From: SHXR01 sp046160305
GTDB lineage: Bacteria; Pseudomonadota; Gammaproteobacteria; Burkholderiales; SG8-39
Assembly: GCA_046160305.1 (NCBI GenBank)
Contig: JBJXGX010000103.1
Location: 14,958-78,957 of the forward strand
Length of the DNA: 64,000 nucleotides
Direction: 5' to 3'
Positions 53,138 through 62,551 of this stretch are shown here, piece by piece (within the stretch, counting starts at the first letter, position 1; the number at the start of each line of letters is the position of its first letter). A program made the position numbers and the translations under genes. Below the pieces are notes generated by a model. That model did not search any database. It was given only the letters and a program-made list of their open reading frames with translations, and had not been told where the DNA came from.

Positions 53138-54370
53138 ATGGCTCCGGCGCGATACCCTGCTGAACCGGTCAACGTCGATTACCGCCCCGCCGCAATGCTC
53201 GAAGTCCGCAACGTCCGCCATGCGTTTGGATCCAATGAGATCCTGAAGGGGCTTTCATTCAAGCTCGAGCGCGGTCGCATCGGCTGCCTGCTCGGACCGA
53301 GCGGCTGCGGCAAGACGACGATGTTGCGCTGTCTTGCAGGCTTCGAGCCGGTCACCGCGGGTGAGATCGTGTTTGATGACATCGTCGTCAGCGCACCCGG
53401 CAAGAATGTTCCGCCGGAGGCCCGGCGGGTCGGCATGGTCTTCCAAGACTTCGCGCTGTTTCCGCATCTTGACGTCCTCGGCAACGTTGCATTCGGTTTG
53501 CGTGACCTGTCGCGACGCACTCGAACCACGCGCGCGGAACAATTGCTTGAGACAGTCGGCCTCGCCGGACTGGGCGGAAAGTTTCCGCATGCGCTTTCAG
53601 GCGGTCAACAGCAACGCGTTGCACTCGCCCGCGCGCTGGCCAACGCACCGGACGTCTTGCTGCTGGATGAGCCCTTCTCCAATCTCGATGTGGAGTTGCG
53701 CGAACGCCTTGGCCAGGAGTTGCGCGACATCATCAAGCGCGTCAACACCACCGCGGTGCTGGTGACGCATGATCAACATGAAGCGTTTGCCATCGCCGAT
53801 GAGATCGGCATCATGGCAGACGGGCGCATCCATCAATGGGACACCGCGTACAACCTGTATCACCGCCCCGGGACCCGCTTCATCGCCGATTTCGTCGGGC
53901 AAGGCATGTTCCTGCCAGGCCGGGTGCTGGCCTCGCAGGAAGTGTCGATCGAGCTCGGCTTGCTGAAGGGCGAGATTCCGCGCATCTGCGAAATCGGCTG
54001 CGAGCGCTGCAATAAAGGGTGCCACGTCGATGTGCTGCTGCGGCCCGACGATGTCATCCACGACGATGCCAGCCCGATGCAGGCCGAAGTCGTGCAGAAG
54101 GCGTTCCGGGGCGCGGAGTTCCTCTATACATTGCGTCTTGCGAGTGGAAACAAGGTGCTCGCCCTCGTGCCAAGCCACCACAACCACGCAATCGGGGAAC
54201 GCATCGGCATTCGCCTGGCGGTCGATCACATTGTTGCGTTCGCGCCGGAGCTCCCCGCCGCGTCGGGCGACCCGCGTCAAGACGGTTCAATCGATGCGCC
54301 CCGGATTGATTCCCTCCGCGGTGGCGTTTCCTTGCCAAGGTCAGCGGACAGTGAATTCAAGCCACGTTGA
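53138..54370 (+). CDS. Ferric iron ABC transporter ATPase (FbpC-like) with C-terminal Cys cluster
   Basis: A 410-residue ABC ATPase. Walker A is GPSGCGKTT, the Q-loop FQDFALFPHLDVLGNVAFGL, the signature LSGGQQQRVALARAL, and Walker B LLLDEPFSNLD. A TOBE-like C-terminal regulatory region follows, with four cysteines at 284, 288, 291 and 295 (C-x3-C-x2-C-x3-C) before VDVLLRPDDVIHDD. The start at 53138 is supported by AAGGGG. It energises iron import at the inner membrane. It is divergent from the permease. Confidence 0.9.
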   Translation: MAPARYPAEPVNVDYRPAAMLEVRNVRHAFGSNEILKGLSFKLERGRIGCLLGPSGCGKTTMLRCLAGFEPVTAGEIVFDDIVVSAPGKNVPPEARRVGMVFQDFALFPHLDVLGNVAFGLRDLSRRTRTTRAEQLLETVGLAGLGGKFPHALSGGQQQRVALARALANAPDVLLLDEPFSNLDVELRERLGQELRDIIKRVNTTAVLVTHDQHEAFAIADEIGIMADGRIHQWDTAYNLYHRPGTRFIADFVGQGMFLPGRVLASQEVSIELGLLKGEIPRICEIGCERCNKGCHVDVLLRPDDVIHDDASPMQAEVVQKAFRGAEFLYTLRLASGNKVLALVPSHHNHAIGERIGIRLAVDHIVAFAPELPAASGDPRQDGSIDAPRIDSLRGGVSLPRSADSEFKPR

Positions 54371-54424
54371 TCCGGGCAGGCGCTCACAACGCTGGAGAGC
54401 GAAGCGAAAATCAAGAGCCACTGA

Positions 54425-55084
54425 TCAGTCGCGTTCGAAACTCACGGTGGCTTCGATCGAAAACGGTTTGGCGAGCAAGGCACGCGGAACGGGCAGCTTC
54501 TGGTGTGCCTGGTCAAAGAGTCGCAACGCCTCGGCATCCAGCAAATCGTGACCGCTCGATGCAACGACCTGCGTGGATTGCAACGCGCCATGATCGCCAA
54601 ATTCCAGTCGCACCCGGGTTCTTCCCTCAAGCTCGCGGCCGGGCCTGGTCCCTTCTCGCTCGCGTCGCGCCTGGATGACGAGCGCGAAGCGATATTGATC
54701 CGCGGTGGCGATCGCGGGCGATTCAGCACGGTGGTCCCGGACCACCGATTCAATCGGCCGCGCGGGGGATTGCGCTTCGCTCTTGGTTGCGCGAACGGCA
54801 TCGGGCGCCTCGCGCTTCGGCGGTGGTGGCGCCAGCGCTTCAGTCCGTGTCGGCGGATCGCCGCGCACGCGGGCAGGTTCGCGCGGCGCTACATCAGGGA
54901 GCGCGGGCGGCGGCTGCGGCATGACTGGGTCGAGGGCCAGGCGAATGGTCGGTGAAGCATCGAAGGCACGGCGCGAAACCGCGCCACCGTCGATCGCGAC
55001 ACCAGACAGCAGCCATGCGTGCAACAGCACGGAGGCAACCAGGCAGGCGAGCAGGACACGTTGATCGGCGCGCGTGAGAGGCAT
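54425..55084 (-). CDS. TonB-family energy transducer
   Basis: A 219-residue TonB-like protein. An N-terminal membrane helix (about 9-27) is followed by a Pro-rich spacer (about 45-115) and a C-terminal TonB domain (about 135-219; GRTRVRLEFGDHGALQSTQVVASSGHDLLDAEALRLF). It would couple the proton motive force to outer-membrane receptors. No exbBD or receptor is in the window. It sits beside the iron transporter. The start at 55084 is chosen because the helix begins there. Confidence 0.82.
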   Translation of the reverse strand: MPLTRADQRVLLACLVASVLLHAWLLSGVAIDGGAVSRRAFDASPTIRLALDPVMPQPPPALPDVAPREPARVRGDPPTRTEALAPPPPKREAPDAVRATKSEAQSPARPIESVVRDHRAESPAIATADQYRFALVIQARREREGTRPGRELEGRTRVRLEFGDHGALQSTQVVASSGHDLLDAEALRLFDQAHQKLPVPRALLAKPFSIEATVSFERD

Positions 55085-55292
55085 CGGGCGGCGTAATCCG
55101 GGTGGCGTCGATTGAGTATAGGACCGTACGTCAATCGAACCGCCCGCAGGCACGCAAAATGACAGTTCATCCAGTTCGATCCGCCAATGCTCCGCCGATG
55201 CCCCGATGACGCCCCATTCAATGCCGCCGCGAATACGCGCAACGGACCAAGAAGCTTAGAATCGAACTCTTTTCTCCCGACCGATTCCAATC

Positions 55293-56762
55293 GTGTGGCG
55301 CCCTCCGCAACGCGTCAGGTGGACCCCGAAGCCGGGCGCATGGCCAAGTGCGGCGGACGCCGAGCGCTCGCGACTCTTTAGCCCGGCGCGGATCGGTAAT
55401 CTCACCCTGTCCAGCCGCACCTGGGTGCCGGCAATGGTCCCGTGGCGCGCGACCGAAGAGGGCTTCGTCACTCCCCAGAATATCGAGTGGTATGCGCGAT
55501 TTGCGCGGGGGCGGCCGGGGACGATCGTGGTTGAAGCAACCGGTATTCGCGATATTCCGAGCGGACCGCTGCTGCGAATCGGCGATGATCGATTCATCCC
55601 CGGACTGCGCAAACTCGTCGACGCCGTGCGCGAAGCAAGCGATGGCGAGACGCGCCTGCTCATCCAGATCATTGACTTTCTCGCGATCCGGCGCCGGCCC
55701 GATGCAACGCGTTACTTCGAGCGGTTCCTTGCGATCACGGATCATCATCGACGCGCCCTGGCGAACGAAGCGAATACCGACGAGGAGATTCGCGCGCGGC
55801 TTGCAACACTGTCCGAGGATGCGCTTGCCCGGATCCTCGATGCACGCGAGCTCGAAGGATTGCGGATGGGTTATCGCGAGCGCGTGACCGATACGCATCT
55901 TCCGCACATTCGCGATCTACCCTTGCAACTGCCCCTGCTCTTCGCGCAAGCGGCCCGGCGCGCCCGCGAAGCAGGCTTCGATGGCGTCGAGCTGCACTAC
56001 GCGCATGCCTATACGATGGCCTCGTTCCTCTCCGCGCTCAATGATCGCGAAGACGGCTACGGCGGCTCGCCCGAACAGCGCGTACGCCTGCCGTTGGAGG
56101 TCTTTCGTCGCGTTCGCGAAACAGTCGGCGGCGATTACCCGGTGGGTTGCCGGTTTCTCTCCGAAGAGTGCATAGCGGGCGGCAACGCTCTTGCCGACAC
56201 CGCCTATTTCGGCGTCGAACTCGCGCGCGCCGGCATGGATTTCCTTTCGCTATCGCGAGGCGGCAAGTTCGAAGACGCGAAGCAGCCGGCGATCGGCGCT
56301 TCCGCCTATCCCTATACGGGCCCAAGCGGCTATGAGTGCATGCCGCAGTATGTGTCCGACGAGCGTGGCCCGTTCGGTCGCAACGTGGAACCCGTCACCG
56401 CGATCCACGCCGCCGTGCGTCACGCGGGCTTCGCCACCCCGATCGTGCTCACTGGCGGGATCTACGACTTCGCGACCGCGGAACGACTGCTCGTCGAGCA
56501 GCGCGCGGATCTGATCGGCTTTGCGCGACAAGGTCTTGCCGATCCGGACTGGTTCATGAAGGTGCGCTCAGGCCACGGCAGCACGGTGATCGTTTGCGAG
56601 TACACCAACTATTGCGAAGCGTTGGACCAGAAACACCAGCAGGTGACCTGTCAGCTCTGGGATCGCAAGCAACTCGACGAACCGGGTATCAGCAAGACCC
56701 GGGATGGCAAACGCCGCTTGGTCCCACCGCTATGGCATCGACCTGGGAAATCAACGCAGTGA
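55293..56762 (+). CDS. NADH:flavin oxidoreductase, Old Yellow Enzyme family
   Basis: A 489-residue TIM-barrel flavoprotein. SRLFSPARIGNLTLSSRTWVPAMVPWRATEEGFVT opens the barrel; the FMN/substrate loop is HYAHAYTMASFLSALNDREDGYGGSPEQRVRLPLEV; GGIYDFATAERLLVEQRADLIGFARQGLADPDW closes it. The HxxH-type pair is HYAH. A short C-terminal Cys-containing extension (CEYTNYCEALDQKHQQVTCQLW) resembles the clade with 2,4-dienoyl-CoA reductase-like features, but no second domain is present. The substrate is unknown. Confidence 0.88.
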   Translation: MWRPPQRVRWTPKPGAWPSAADAERSRLFSPARIGNLTLSSRTWVPAMVPWRATEEGFVTPQNIEWYARFARGRPGTIVVEATGIRDIPSGPLLRIGDDRFIPGLRKLVDAVREASDGETRLLIQIIDFLAIRRRPDATRYFERFLAITDHHRRALANEANTDEEIRARLATLSEDALARILDARELEGLRMGYRERVTDTHLPHIRDLPLQLPLLFAQAARRAREAGFDGVELHYAHAYTMASFLSALNDREDGYGGSPEQRVRLPLEVFRRVRETVGGDYPVGCRFLSEECIAGGNALADTAYFGVELARAGMDFLSLSRGGKFEDAKQPAIGASAYPYTGPSGYECMPQYVSDERGPFGRNVEPVTAIHAAVRHAGFATPIVLTGGIYDFATAERLLVEQRADLIGFARQGLADPDWFMKVRSGHGSTVIVCEYTNYCEALDQKHQQVTCQLWDRKQLDEPGISKTRDGKRRLVPPLWHRPGKSTQ

Positions 56763-57114
56763 TCGCGGAGGATGCCAAGGCGCACGCCATTCGCTATCGG
56801 ATTGCCGAAGTACCACCCTGCAACCCACTGATGTGGATTCGAAAAAGAGTTGCGCAGGCGCGGTTGGATCATTCAAGATTCGTGAATTACAGCCACAGCA
56901 TGAAATCCAGTCTGTCTGCCGGACGTTAGACTCCGGGCCCTATAGGCGGTTTTCGCGCGAATGGTTGGGCAACGATGGCCAAACCACACCCTGACTACAA
57001 CCTTTTCTTGTAGGGCAACCATCGAAAGCATGACAGCAGCCGTCGCACCGGCGCCTCGCACGTTGGGCGTAGTGCCTCCGGGTCTTTGACCTGTCCACCC
57101 GAGGGATCGAAGGC
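56763..57114. other. 352-bp gap between the oxidoreductase and the hybrid kinase
   Basis: No recognisable gene. Small ORFs on both strands lack family features. A GGGCCCTATAGG stretch near 56937-56948 could be a weak -10, but I see no convincing promoter, terminator or RNA. Confidence 0.4.
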
Positions 57115-59622
57115 TTGAAGCCGGGACCACGTCACGAAGCCGAGATTGCGCGACTGCGTGAGCGGATCGCGGCGCTCGAACGATCCGAGGCCACGCTCAT
57201 CAGCGAGCGAGACCAGGCGCGTGGACTCGCGGCCGCAGCACATGCATCGAGTCAAAGCCAGGAACATGAACGGCGCGTGGCGTTGCAAGAGCACGCCACG
57301 GTGTTCTCCAATTCGCAACTTGGCATCCTGGTCGTTCGCAATCGCACGGTCGAGCGCTGCTCCCGTCATTTCGAATTGCTGCTCGGCTACGAGCCGAACG
57401 AATTGGTCGGAAAATCGGCGCGGGTGTTCCATGCATCGGACGATGCTTTCGAGCGCGTTGGCGTGGAAACCTATCAGGCGATCGCGGCCGCCGGCCGCTG
57501 GGAATCCGAGATCGATCTGATGCGCAAGGACGGCACCTTGCTGCCGTGCCTTGCCCAAGCCATTTCGATCGATCGAAACGACCCTGTGAAGGGGGTCATG
57601 TTCGCGATCTCGGACGCCTCGGCGCTCAAGAAACGCCAAGAGCAACTCGAACGCCAGTCGGAGCTGCTGAATCTCGCACACGATCTGGCGCAGATGTTGG
57701 TGCTCGTCTGGCATGTCACCGAGGACCGCCTCGAATGGAGCGCAAATCCCGAGCGGCTGCTCGGTCCCCGGCCGGCATCGGGCAACTATCCGGTATTTCG
57801 CGAGATGGTCCATCCGGACGATCGCGAGGTCTGGCTCAAGAATCGCGGTCAGGTCTTCTCCGACATCGAGGGATTCACGCAGGAATACCGGATCATCCGC
57901 ACCGACGGCTTGGTCCGATGGATGCATTGCATCGAGCGCGTATTCCGGGGCAAGAGCGGCAACGCCGAACGCATGCTGATCGCGATCCAGGATGTAACGG
58001 TGCGCAAGCACGCTGAAGAGTCGATGCGCACCGCCAAGGAAACCGCCGAGGCGGCCAATCGCGCCAAATCGCAGTTCCTCGCGAACATGAGTCACGAGAT
58101 CCGCACACCGATGAACGGCGTGATCGGCATGACCGAATTATTGCTGCTGTCCGAGCTGTCTGAACAGCAGCGCCGGTTCGCCGGGACGATCGAAAGCTCG
58201 GCGCAGGCGTTGCTCGGCATCATCGACGATATTCTCGACATCTCGAAGATCGAAGCCGGCAAACTCGAACTCGAAGCCGCGCCTTACGCGCTCCGGGAAA
58301 TCATCGAAGACGTCGCGTCATTGCTTGGCACGCGCGCGCATCGCAAGGGCCTGGAGCTGGTGTGCGATATCGACCCTTCGCTCCCGGAATCGGTGCGGGG
58401 CGATTCCGGCCGCATGCGGCAGGTGCTCACCAATCTGGTGGGGAACGCAGTGAAATTCACCGAACGCGGATCGGTGATTCTGCGGGTCGACTGTGGCGAT
58501 GATGGAACGCGGTTGTGCTTCTCGGTGATCGACACCGGCATCGGCATGGACCGTTCAGCACTTGATCGACTGTTCGAGCCGTTCGTACAGGCGGACGTGT
58601 CCACCACGCGACGATTCGGGGGCACCGGACTTGGGCTTGCCATCAGCCGACAAATCATCCGAATGATGGGGGGCGAACTCAAAGTGGAAAGCACACCGGG
58701 TCAGGGCTCCATCTTCTCGTTCGAGCTCCCACGAATCCAATCGGCGTCTCCGTCGGGCAGCGACCCGGAAACCCAATGGGGCGGAATGCGAATGATGCTC
58801 GTGATGCCGGAAGGCCCCGCGCGCTTTGCCCTGGCACGACAACTCGAACCATGGCGTATCTGCATCTCGACGGCCAAGCATCTTGACGAGGCGACTGACG
58901 CCATCCGTGAAGCAGCCGGCCGGGGTGAGGCGTTCGATGTGGTCTTCGTCGATCCGCTACTCTCCGCGATCGACGCGTCGCGCATCAATGCGTCGATCAC
59001 GGAAATCCGCAAACATGCCGGCGAGGTCATCGTGCTGATCGCCAATGGGCATCCCGATCTTCCAAGCGTCTCCCTCGGGAGCAGCCCAAGTGAAACGGGT
59101 GGATGGTGCAGCCTCGAGATGCCTGTACGTCGAGCAGACCTGTTGGCGACGTTGCGCGGCGGCGGACCGTCGGTTGCAACCACCGCGCGAGAGCGAACGT
59201 TGCCCGTCCAGCGGTCCAAGCCCATGTCCGAGCGCAAGGTTCTTCTAGCCGAGGACAACCTCGTCAATCAGCGTGTCGCGCTGGCAATGCTTGATGCACT
59301 GGGTTATCGCGCAACGGTCGTGGGCGACGGCGTGCAGGCCCTTGCAGCGCTCGACCGGGAGCAGTACGACCTCGTATTGATGGACTGCCACATGCCCAAT
59401 ATGGATGGCTTCGAGGCGGTTGTCGCCATCCGCAACGCCGAAATCCAGCATTCCCGCCCGGCGCGCCAGCATGTCGTCGCGGTAACGGCCAACGCGATCA
59501 AGGGTGAACGCGAACGCTGCCTGGAAGCCGGCTTCGACGACTATCTCTCCAAGCCATTCACACGCATCCAACTGAAGGAACTGCTGGAGCGGTGCTTCGA
59601 GTCGCTACCGCTCGAAGTTTGA
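57115..59622 (+). CDS. Hybrid sensor histidine kinase (PAS-PAS-HisKA-HATPase-REC-REC)
   Basis: An 835-residue cytoplasmic hybrid kinase with no membrane helix. Domains in order are a coiled coil (1-55), PAS (about 60-175), PAS/PAC (about 185-305), HisKA with phospho-His at H327 (MSHEIRTPMNG), HATPase (about 430-545; NLVGNAVKFTERG, DTGIGMD, GGTGLGLAISRQI), a degenerate receiver (about 560-690) and a second receiver with the acceptor D757 (VLMDCHMPNMDG). No HPt is present. The start is TTG 57115. The PIN gene begins one base after its stop. Confidence 0.92.
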   Translation: MKPGPRHEAEIARLRERIAALERSEATLISERDQARGLAAAAHASSQSQEHERRVALQEHATVFSNSQLGILVVRNRTVERCSRHFELLLGYEPNELVGKSARVFHASDDAFERVGVETYQAIAAAGRWESEIDLMRKDGTLLPCLAQAISIDRNDPVKGVMFAISDASALKKRQEQLERQSELLNLAHDLAQMLVLVWHVTEDRLEWSANPERLLGPRPASGNYPVFREMVHPDDREVWLKNRGQVFSDIEGFTQEYRIIRTDGLVRWMHCIERVFRGKSGNAERMLIAIQDVTVRKHAEESMRTAKETAEAANRAKSQFLANMSHEIRTPMNGVIGMTELLLLSELSEQQRRFAGTIESSAQALLGIIDDILDISKIEAGKLELEAAPYALREIIEDVASLLGTRAHRKGLELVCDIDPSLPESVRGDSGRMRQVLTNLVGNAVKFTERGSVILRVDCGDDGTRLCFSVIDTGIGMDRSALDRLFEPFVQADVSTTRRFGGTGLGLAISRQIIRMMGGELKVESTPGQGSIFSFELPRIQSASPSGSDPETQWGGMRMMLVMPEGPARFALARQLEPWRICISTAKHLDEATDAIREAAGRGEAFDVVFVDPLLSAIDASRINASITEIRKHAGEVIVLIANGHPDLPSVSLGSSPSETGGWCSLEMPVRRADLLATLRGGGPSVATTARERTLPVQRSKPMSERKVLLAEDNLVNQRVALAMLDALGYRATVVGDGVQALAALDREQYDLVLMDCHMPNMDGFEAVVAIRNAEIQHSRPARQHVVAVTANAIKGERERCLEAGFDDYLSKPFTRIQLKELLERCFESLPLEV

Positions 59623-60060
59623 ATGCGCATCGTGCTTGACACCAATGTCGTGCTCGACTGGCTCGTGTTTCGCGATCCGGGCGTGGCGCGCATCGCCGCC
59701 TTTCTTGAGAAGGGCGCCTCCGCCACGTTGCTCACCAACGAGCAGTGCGAGGCGGAACTGGTTCGCGTGCTTCATTACGACAACTTCGCCCTTGATGACG
59801 CGGCGCGCCGCACGATTCTTGATTCCTTCCGAAGCATCGCGCACCGCGACACGGCTGTCCCGTCGTGTGAGGCATTGCCGACCTGCAAGGACCCGGACGA
59901 TCAAAAATTTCTTGAACTCGCGCGGGATGCGCGGGCGGATTATCTGGTCACGAAGGACAAAGCCCTGTTGACCTTGGGTCGGAAGCGGTACGGGATTCGT
60001 GCCTTCGCGATCGTGACGCCGGGCAGATTCCCCGATGTCACCGGCGCTCTTCAACGATGA
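59623..60060 (+). CDS. PIN-domain protein (COG1569-type), no partner antitoxin
   Basis: A 145-residue PIN-domain protein. Acidic metal-binding residues appear in VLDTN (D6), CEAEL (E45), KDPDDQKFLELA and VTKDKALL. COG1569-type PIN proteins are annotated as toxin components of toxin-antitoxin systems, probable RNases. The ATG directly follows the stop of the hybrid kinase (TGAATG), so it is in that operon. No small antitoxin ORF is next to it. A housekeeping nuclease role is possible. Confidence 0.85.
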   Translation: MRIVLDTNVVLDWLVFRDPGVARIAAFLEKGASATLLTNEQCEAELVRVLHYDNFALDDAARRTILDSFRSIAHRDTAVPSCEALPTCKDPDDQKFLELARDARADYLVTKDKALLTLGRKRYGIRAFAIVTPGRFPDVTGALQR

Positions 60061-60171
60061 GATCGCTCGCTTACTCGCCCGTTATCACGGCGGGCGCATC
60101 GGTATTGCCGCCGATGACATGCCCACCGCTGCCTCGGGATCGATTACTCAATGAGCCAGTGGCTCGATGGT

Positions 60172-60807
60172 TCAATGGGCCGTGGCCAACAACTTGTCGT
60201 TGACGCATTCCACCAGATACCACATGCGAAGCGGCTTGACCCGTTGCTCGCTGCGGACCGTGACCGGCATGCCGCCAACGATGTGATGGAGCGCAAGGTC
60301 GGTGCGAAATCCGATCTTCTCGCACGCGGGTGACACGAGACGCTCGAAGAACGCGAGCACCTTGTTGCCGTTCACCAGATGATTGAGAAAAATGATGCGT
60401 CCACCCGGTTTGCAGACCCGCACCATTTCGCTCATGACCTTGCGGTGATCGGGCACGGCGGTGAGCACATAGGCGGCCAGCACCACATCGAAGCTGGAAT
60501 CGGGAAACGTCATCTTGCACGCATCCATGTGCAGCAGATCGACGTTGCGCAACCCTTCATCCGTGACGCGGCGTTCGGCCTGCTCCAGCATGCCGCGGGA
60601 ATAGTCGATCCCGACGATGCGAATATCGCGAGGATAGAGCGGCAAGCTCACCCCGGTGCCGACCCCGACCTCAAGCAGGCGCTCGCCAGGGCGGACCTGC
60701 AAAGTGCGAATCGCATGCTCACGCGATTCGCGAAAAACCTTGCCGAAGGTTTTGTCGTACGTGCGTGAGTAGAAATCGTAGACACGCGCGAGATTGGTAT
60801 GGTCCAA
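60172..60807 (-). CDS. SAM-dependent methyltransferase, PmtA-like (phosphatidylethanolamine)
   Basis: A 211-residue class I methyltransferase. The SAM-binding loop is LLEVGVGTGVSLPLY; the acidic motif GIDYSRGMLEQAERR and LLHMDACKMTFPD follow. It resembles bacterial phosphatidylethanolamine N-methyltransferases of the PmtA type, with weaker similarity to UbiE. The start is TTG at 60807, supported by GGGGAGG six bases upstream; an ATG at 60891 lacks one. It is upstream of, but not coupled to, the PIN gene. Confidence 0.82.
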   Translation of the reverse strand: MDHTNLARVYDFYSRTYDKTFGKVFRESREHAIRTLQVRPGERLLEVGVGTGVSLPLYPRDIRIVGIDYSRGMLEQAERRVTDEGLRNVDLLHMDACKMTFPDSSFDVVLAAYVLTAVPDHRKVMSEMVRVCKPGGRIIFLNHLVNGNKVLAFFERLVSPACEKIGFRTDLALHHIVGGMPVTVRSEQRVKPLRMWYLVECVNDKLLATAH

Positions 60808-60995
60808 CGAACAGCCTCCCCGTTTGTTTATCGGCTTCGCACGGCCCTGTTCCGGCCGATCCGTATGTCGGGCAACCTGTGCCGCCACCACGCGGCGCCG
60901 AATAGACGAGCCGACGATAGCACACGATTTCGGGTCCGTGTCATCGCGGATGATGCGCGGTCTCTCGACAAACGATGCGGTTTATGGCAGCACGT

Positions 60996-61829
60996 TCAGC
61001 GCGGCCGATCGCCGGCCAGGGTGACGCGATGCATGACGCGCCGGTACCCATGGTAGTCATTGATCGGGTTGTGTTGCGCGCACCGGTTGTCCCAGAGCGC
61101 GATCGATCCGGGTCGCCAGGAGAAGCGACAAGTGAATTCCGGACGAACCTGATGCTTGAAGAGAAACTGCAAAAGCGGCGCGCTCTCTTCTTCGGTCATG
61201 TCCTGGAAGCGGATGGTGTGTCCGACATTGACATACAACGCCTTGCGTCCGGTTTCCGGGTGAGTGCGGACAACCGGGTGTTCCGCGACGTATTCATTAC
61301 GCGCCTCGGCGCGGGCGTCGGTCTTGATGCGATCCTCGCGGGTTCGCGATGCATCGGCCTTGGCCGAGCTGCTGACACCCTTCAGCGTTTGCAGCATTGC
61401 CTGCATGCCGGGCGACAATGCTTCGAACGCCGCGTACATGTTGGCGAACAGCGTGTCACCGCCGAATGGCGGAACCTCCAGGGCGATCAGCATCGAGGCC
61501 ATCGGCGGCGTCTCAAGATAAGTAGTATCCGAATGCCACAGGCCGCCGAAATTGACGCGCTCGTGTTCGAGCTTGACCACCGGTATGACTTCCGGAAAAT
61601 CCGGGAGCCCCTTTACGAACGGATATTCGATCACCTGACCGATGCGTTTTGCGAACGCGAGAAACTGGCCGGTGGTGAGCGCCTGATCGCGAAAGAAGAT
61701 GACGAGATGTTCCAGCCAGACGGCGCGAATGCGCGCCATGAGCGCATCATCGATGGGTTCGCGCAGATCGACGCCGGAGATCTCGGCCCCGAGCGCGCCC
61801 GCGATACGCTGAATACCCAATGTCGTCAT
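60996..61829 (-). CDS. TauD/TfdA-family Fe(II)/2-oxoglutarate dioxygenase
   Basis: A 277-residue dioxygenase. The iron ligands are His and Asp in GLWHSDTTY and the distal His in WDNRCAQHNPINDY; the 2-oxoglutarate Arg is in HGYRRVMHRVTL. The family hydroxylates sulfonates, aryloxy-acids and many secondary metabolites. The start overlaps the ketoreductase stop (ATGA), so it is translated with the polyene-type genes. Its substrate is unknown; coupling suggests tailoring of that product. Confidence 0.88.
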   Translation of the reverse strand: MTTLGIQRIAGALGAEISGVDLREPIDDALMARIRAVWLEHLVIFFRDQALTTGQFLAFAKRIGQVIEYPFVKGLPDFPEVIPVVKLEHERVNFGGLWHSDTTYLETPPMASMLIALEVPPFGGDTLFANMYAAFEALSPGMQAMLQTLKGVSSSAKADASRTREDRIKTDARAEARNEYVAEHPVVRTHPETGRKALYVNVGHTIRFQDMTEEESAPLLQFLFKHQVRPEFTCRFSWRPGSIALWDNRCAQHNPINDYHGYRRVMHRVTLAGDRPR

Positions 61830-62551
61830 GCCATGGCGCCATTGATACCGATAACTTGTCCGGAAATATAACCCGCCCGCTCCGATGCGAGAAACGCGAC
61901 GAGATCCGCCACTTCTTCAGGCTTCCCGGCGCGTTGCATCGGTACGAGTGCTTTGATGCGCGCAGGCGGGAAGGCCTGCTCGATCATGGGCGAGTCTATA
62001 ATACCCGGCGCCACCGCGTTCACGGTCACCCCGCGCGAGGCGCATTCGAGGGCGAGCGACTTGGTCGCCCCGATCAGCCCGGCTTTCGCGGCAGCATAGT
62101 TGGTCTGCCCGCGATTGCCCATGACGCCGGCGATGGAGGCGATATTGATGATCCGCCCCCAACGCGTACGCAACATCGGCAGCAACAGGGGCTGCGTGAC
62201 ATTGAAAAACCCGTTGAGGGAGACATTGATGACGCCCCGCCAGGTAGCGTGCGACATGCCCGCCATCACCCCATCACGATGCACACCGGCGTTGTTGACC
62301 AGCACCTGAATTGAGCCGGCGGCGAGGATCTCCGACATGCGGGCATCGACCGCGTTCACATCCGCGACGTCGAACACGATCACGTCCGCGAGACCTCCCG
62401 CACCACATATCTCCGCGGCGATTTCCTCCGCACGCGCACGATTTGTATTGGCATGCACGGTCACATGCAGGCCGGCCTGCGCCAGCGCATGACAGATCGC
62501 GCTGCCGATTGCGCCGCTGCCGCCGGTGACCAGTGCGCGCCGGATAGTCAT
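61826..62551 (-). CDS. 3-oxoacyl-ACP reductase (FabG-like ketoreductase, polyene-type cluster)
   Basis: A 241-residue short-chain reductase. The NADPH motif is TGGSGAIG; the catalytic residues are in NNAGVHRD, IASIAGV and YAAAK. The C-terminus GYISGQVIGINGAMA is typical. In aryl-polyene-type clusters this enzyme reduces the growing beta-keto chain. It shares one base with the dehydratase start and overlaps the dioxygenase (ATGA). A FabG role in fatty-acid synthesis is possible but context argues against it. Confidence 0.88.
   Translation of the reverse strand: MTIRRALVTGGSGAIGSAICHALAQAGLHVTVHANTNRARAEEIAAEICGAGGLADVIVFDVADVNAVDARMSEILAAGSIQVLVNNAGVHRDGVMAGMSHATWRGVINVSLNGFFNVTQPLLLPMLRTRWGRIINIASIAGVMGNRGQTNYAAAKAGLIGATKSLALECASRGVTVNAVAPGIIDSPMIEQAFPPARIKALVPMQRAGKPEEVADLVAFLASERAGYISGQVIGINGAMA

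Noticed and set aside
56995..58095. 366-residue minus-strand ORF opposite the hybrid kinase
   Set aside because: Antisense to PAS and HisKA coding sequence, so a shadow.
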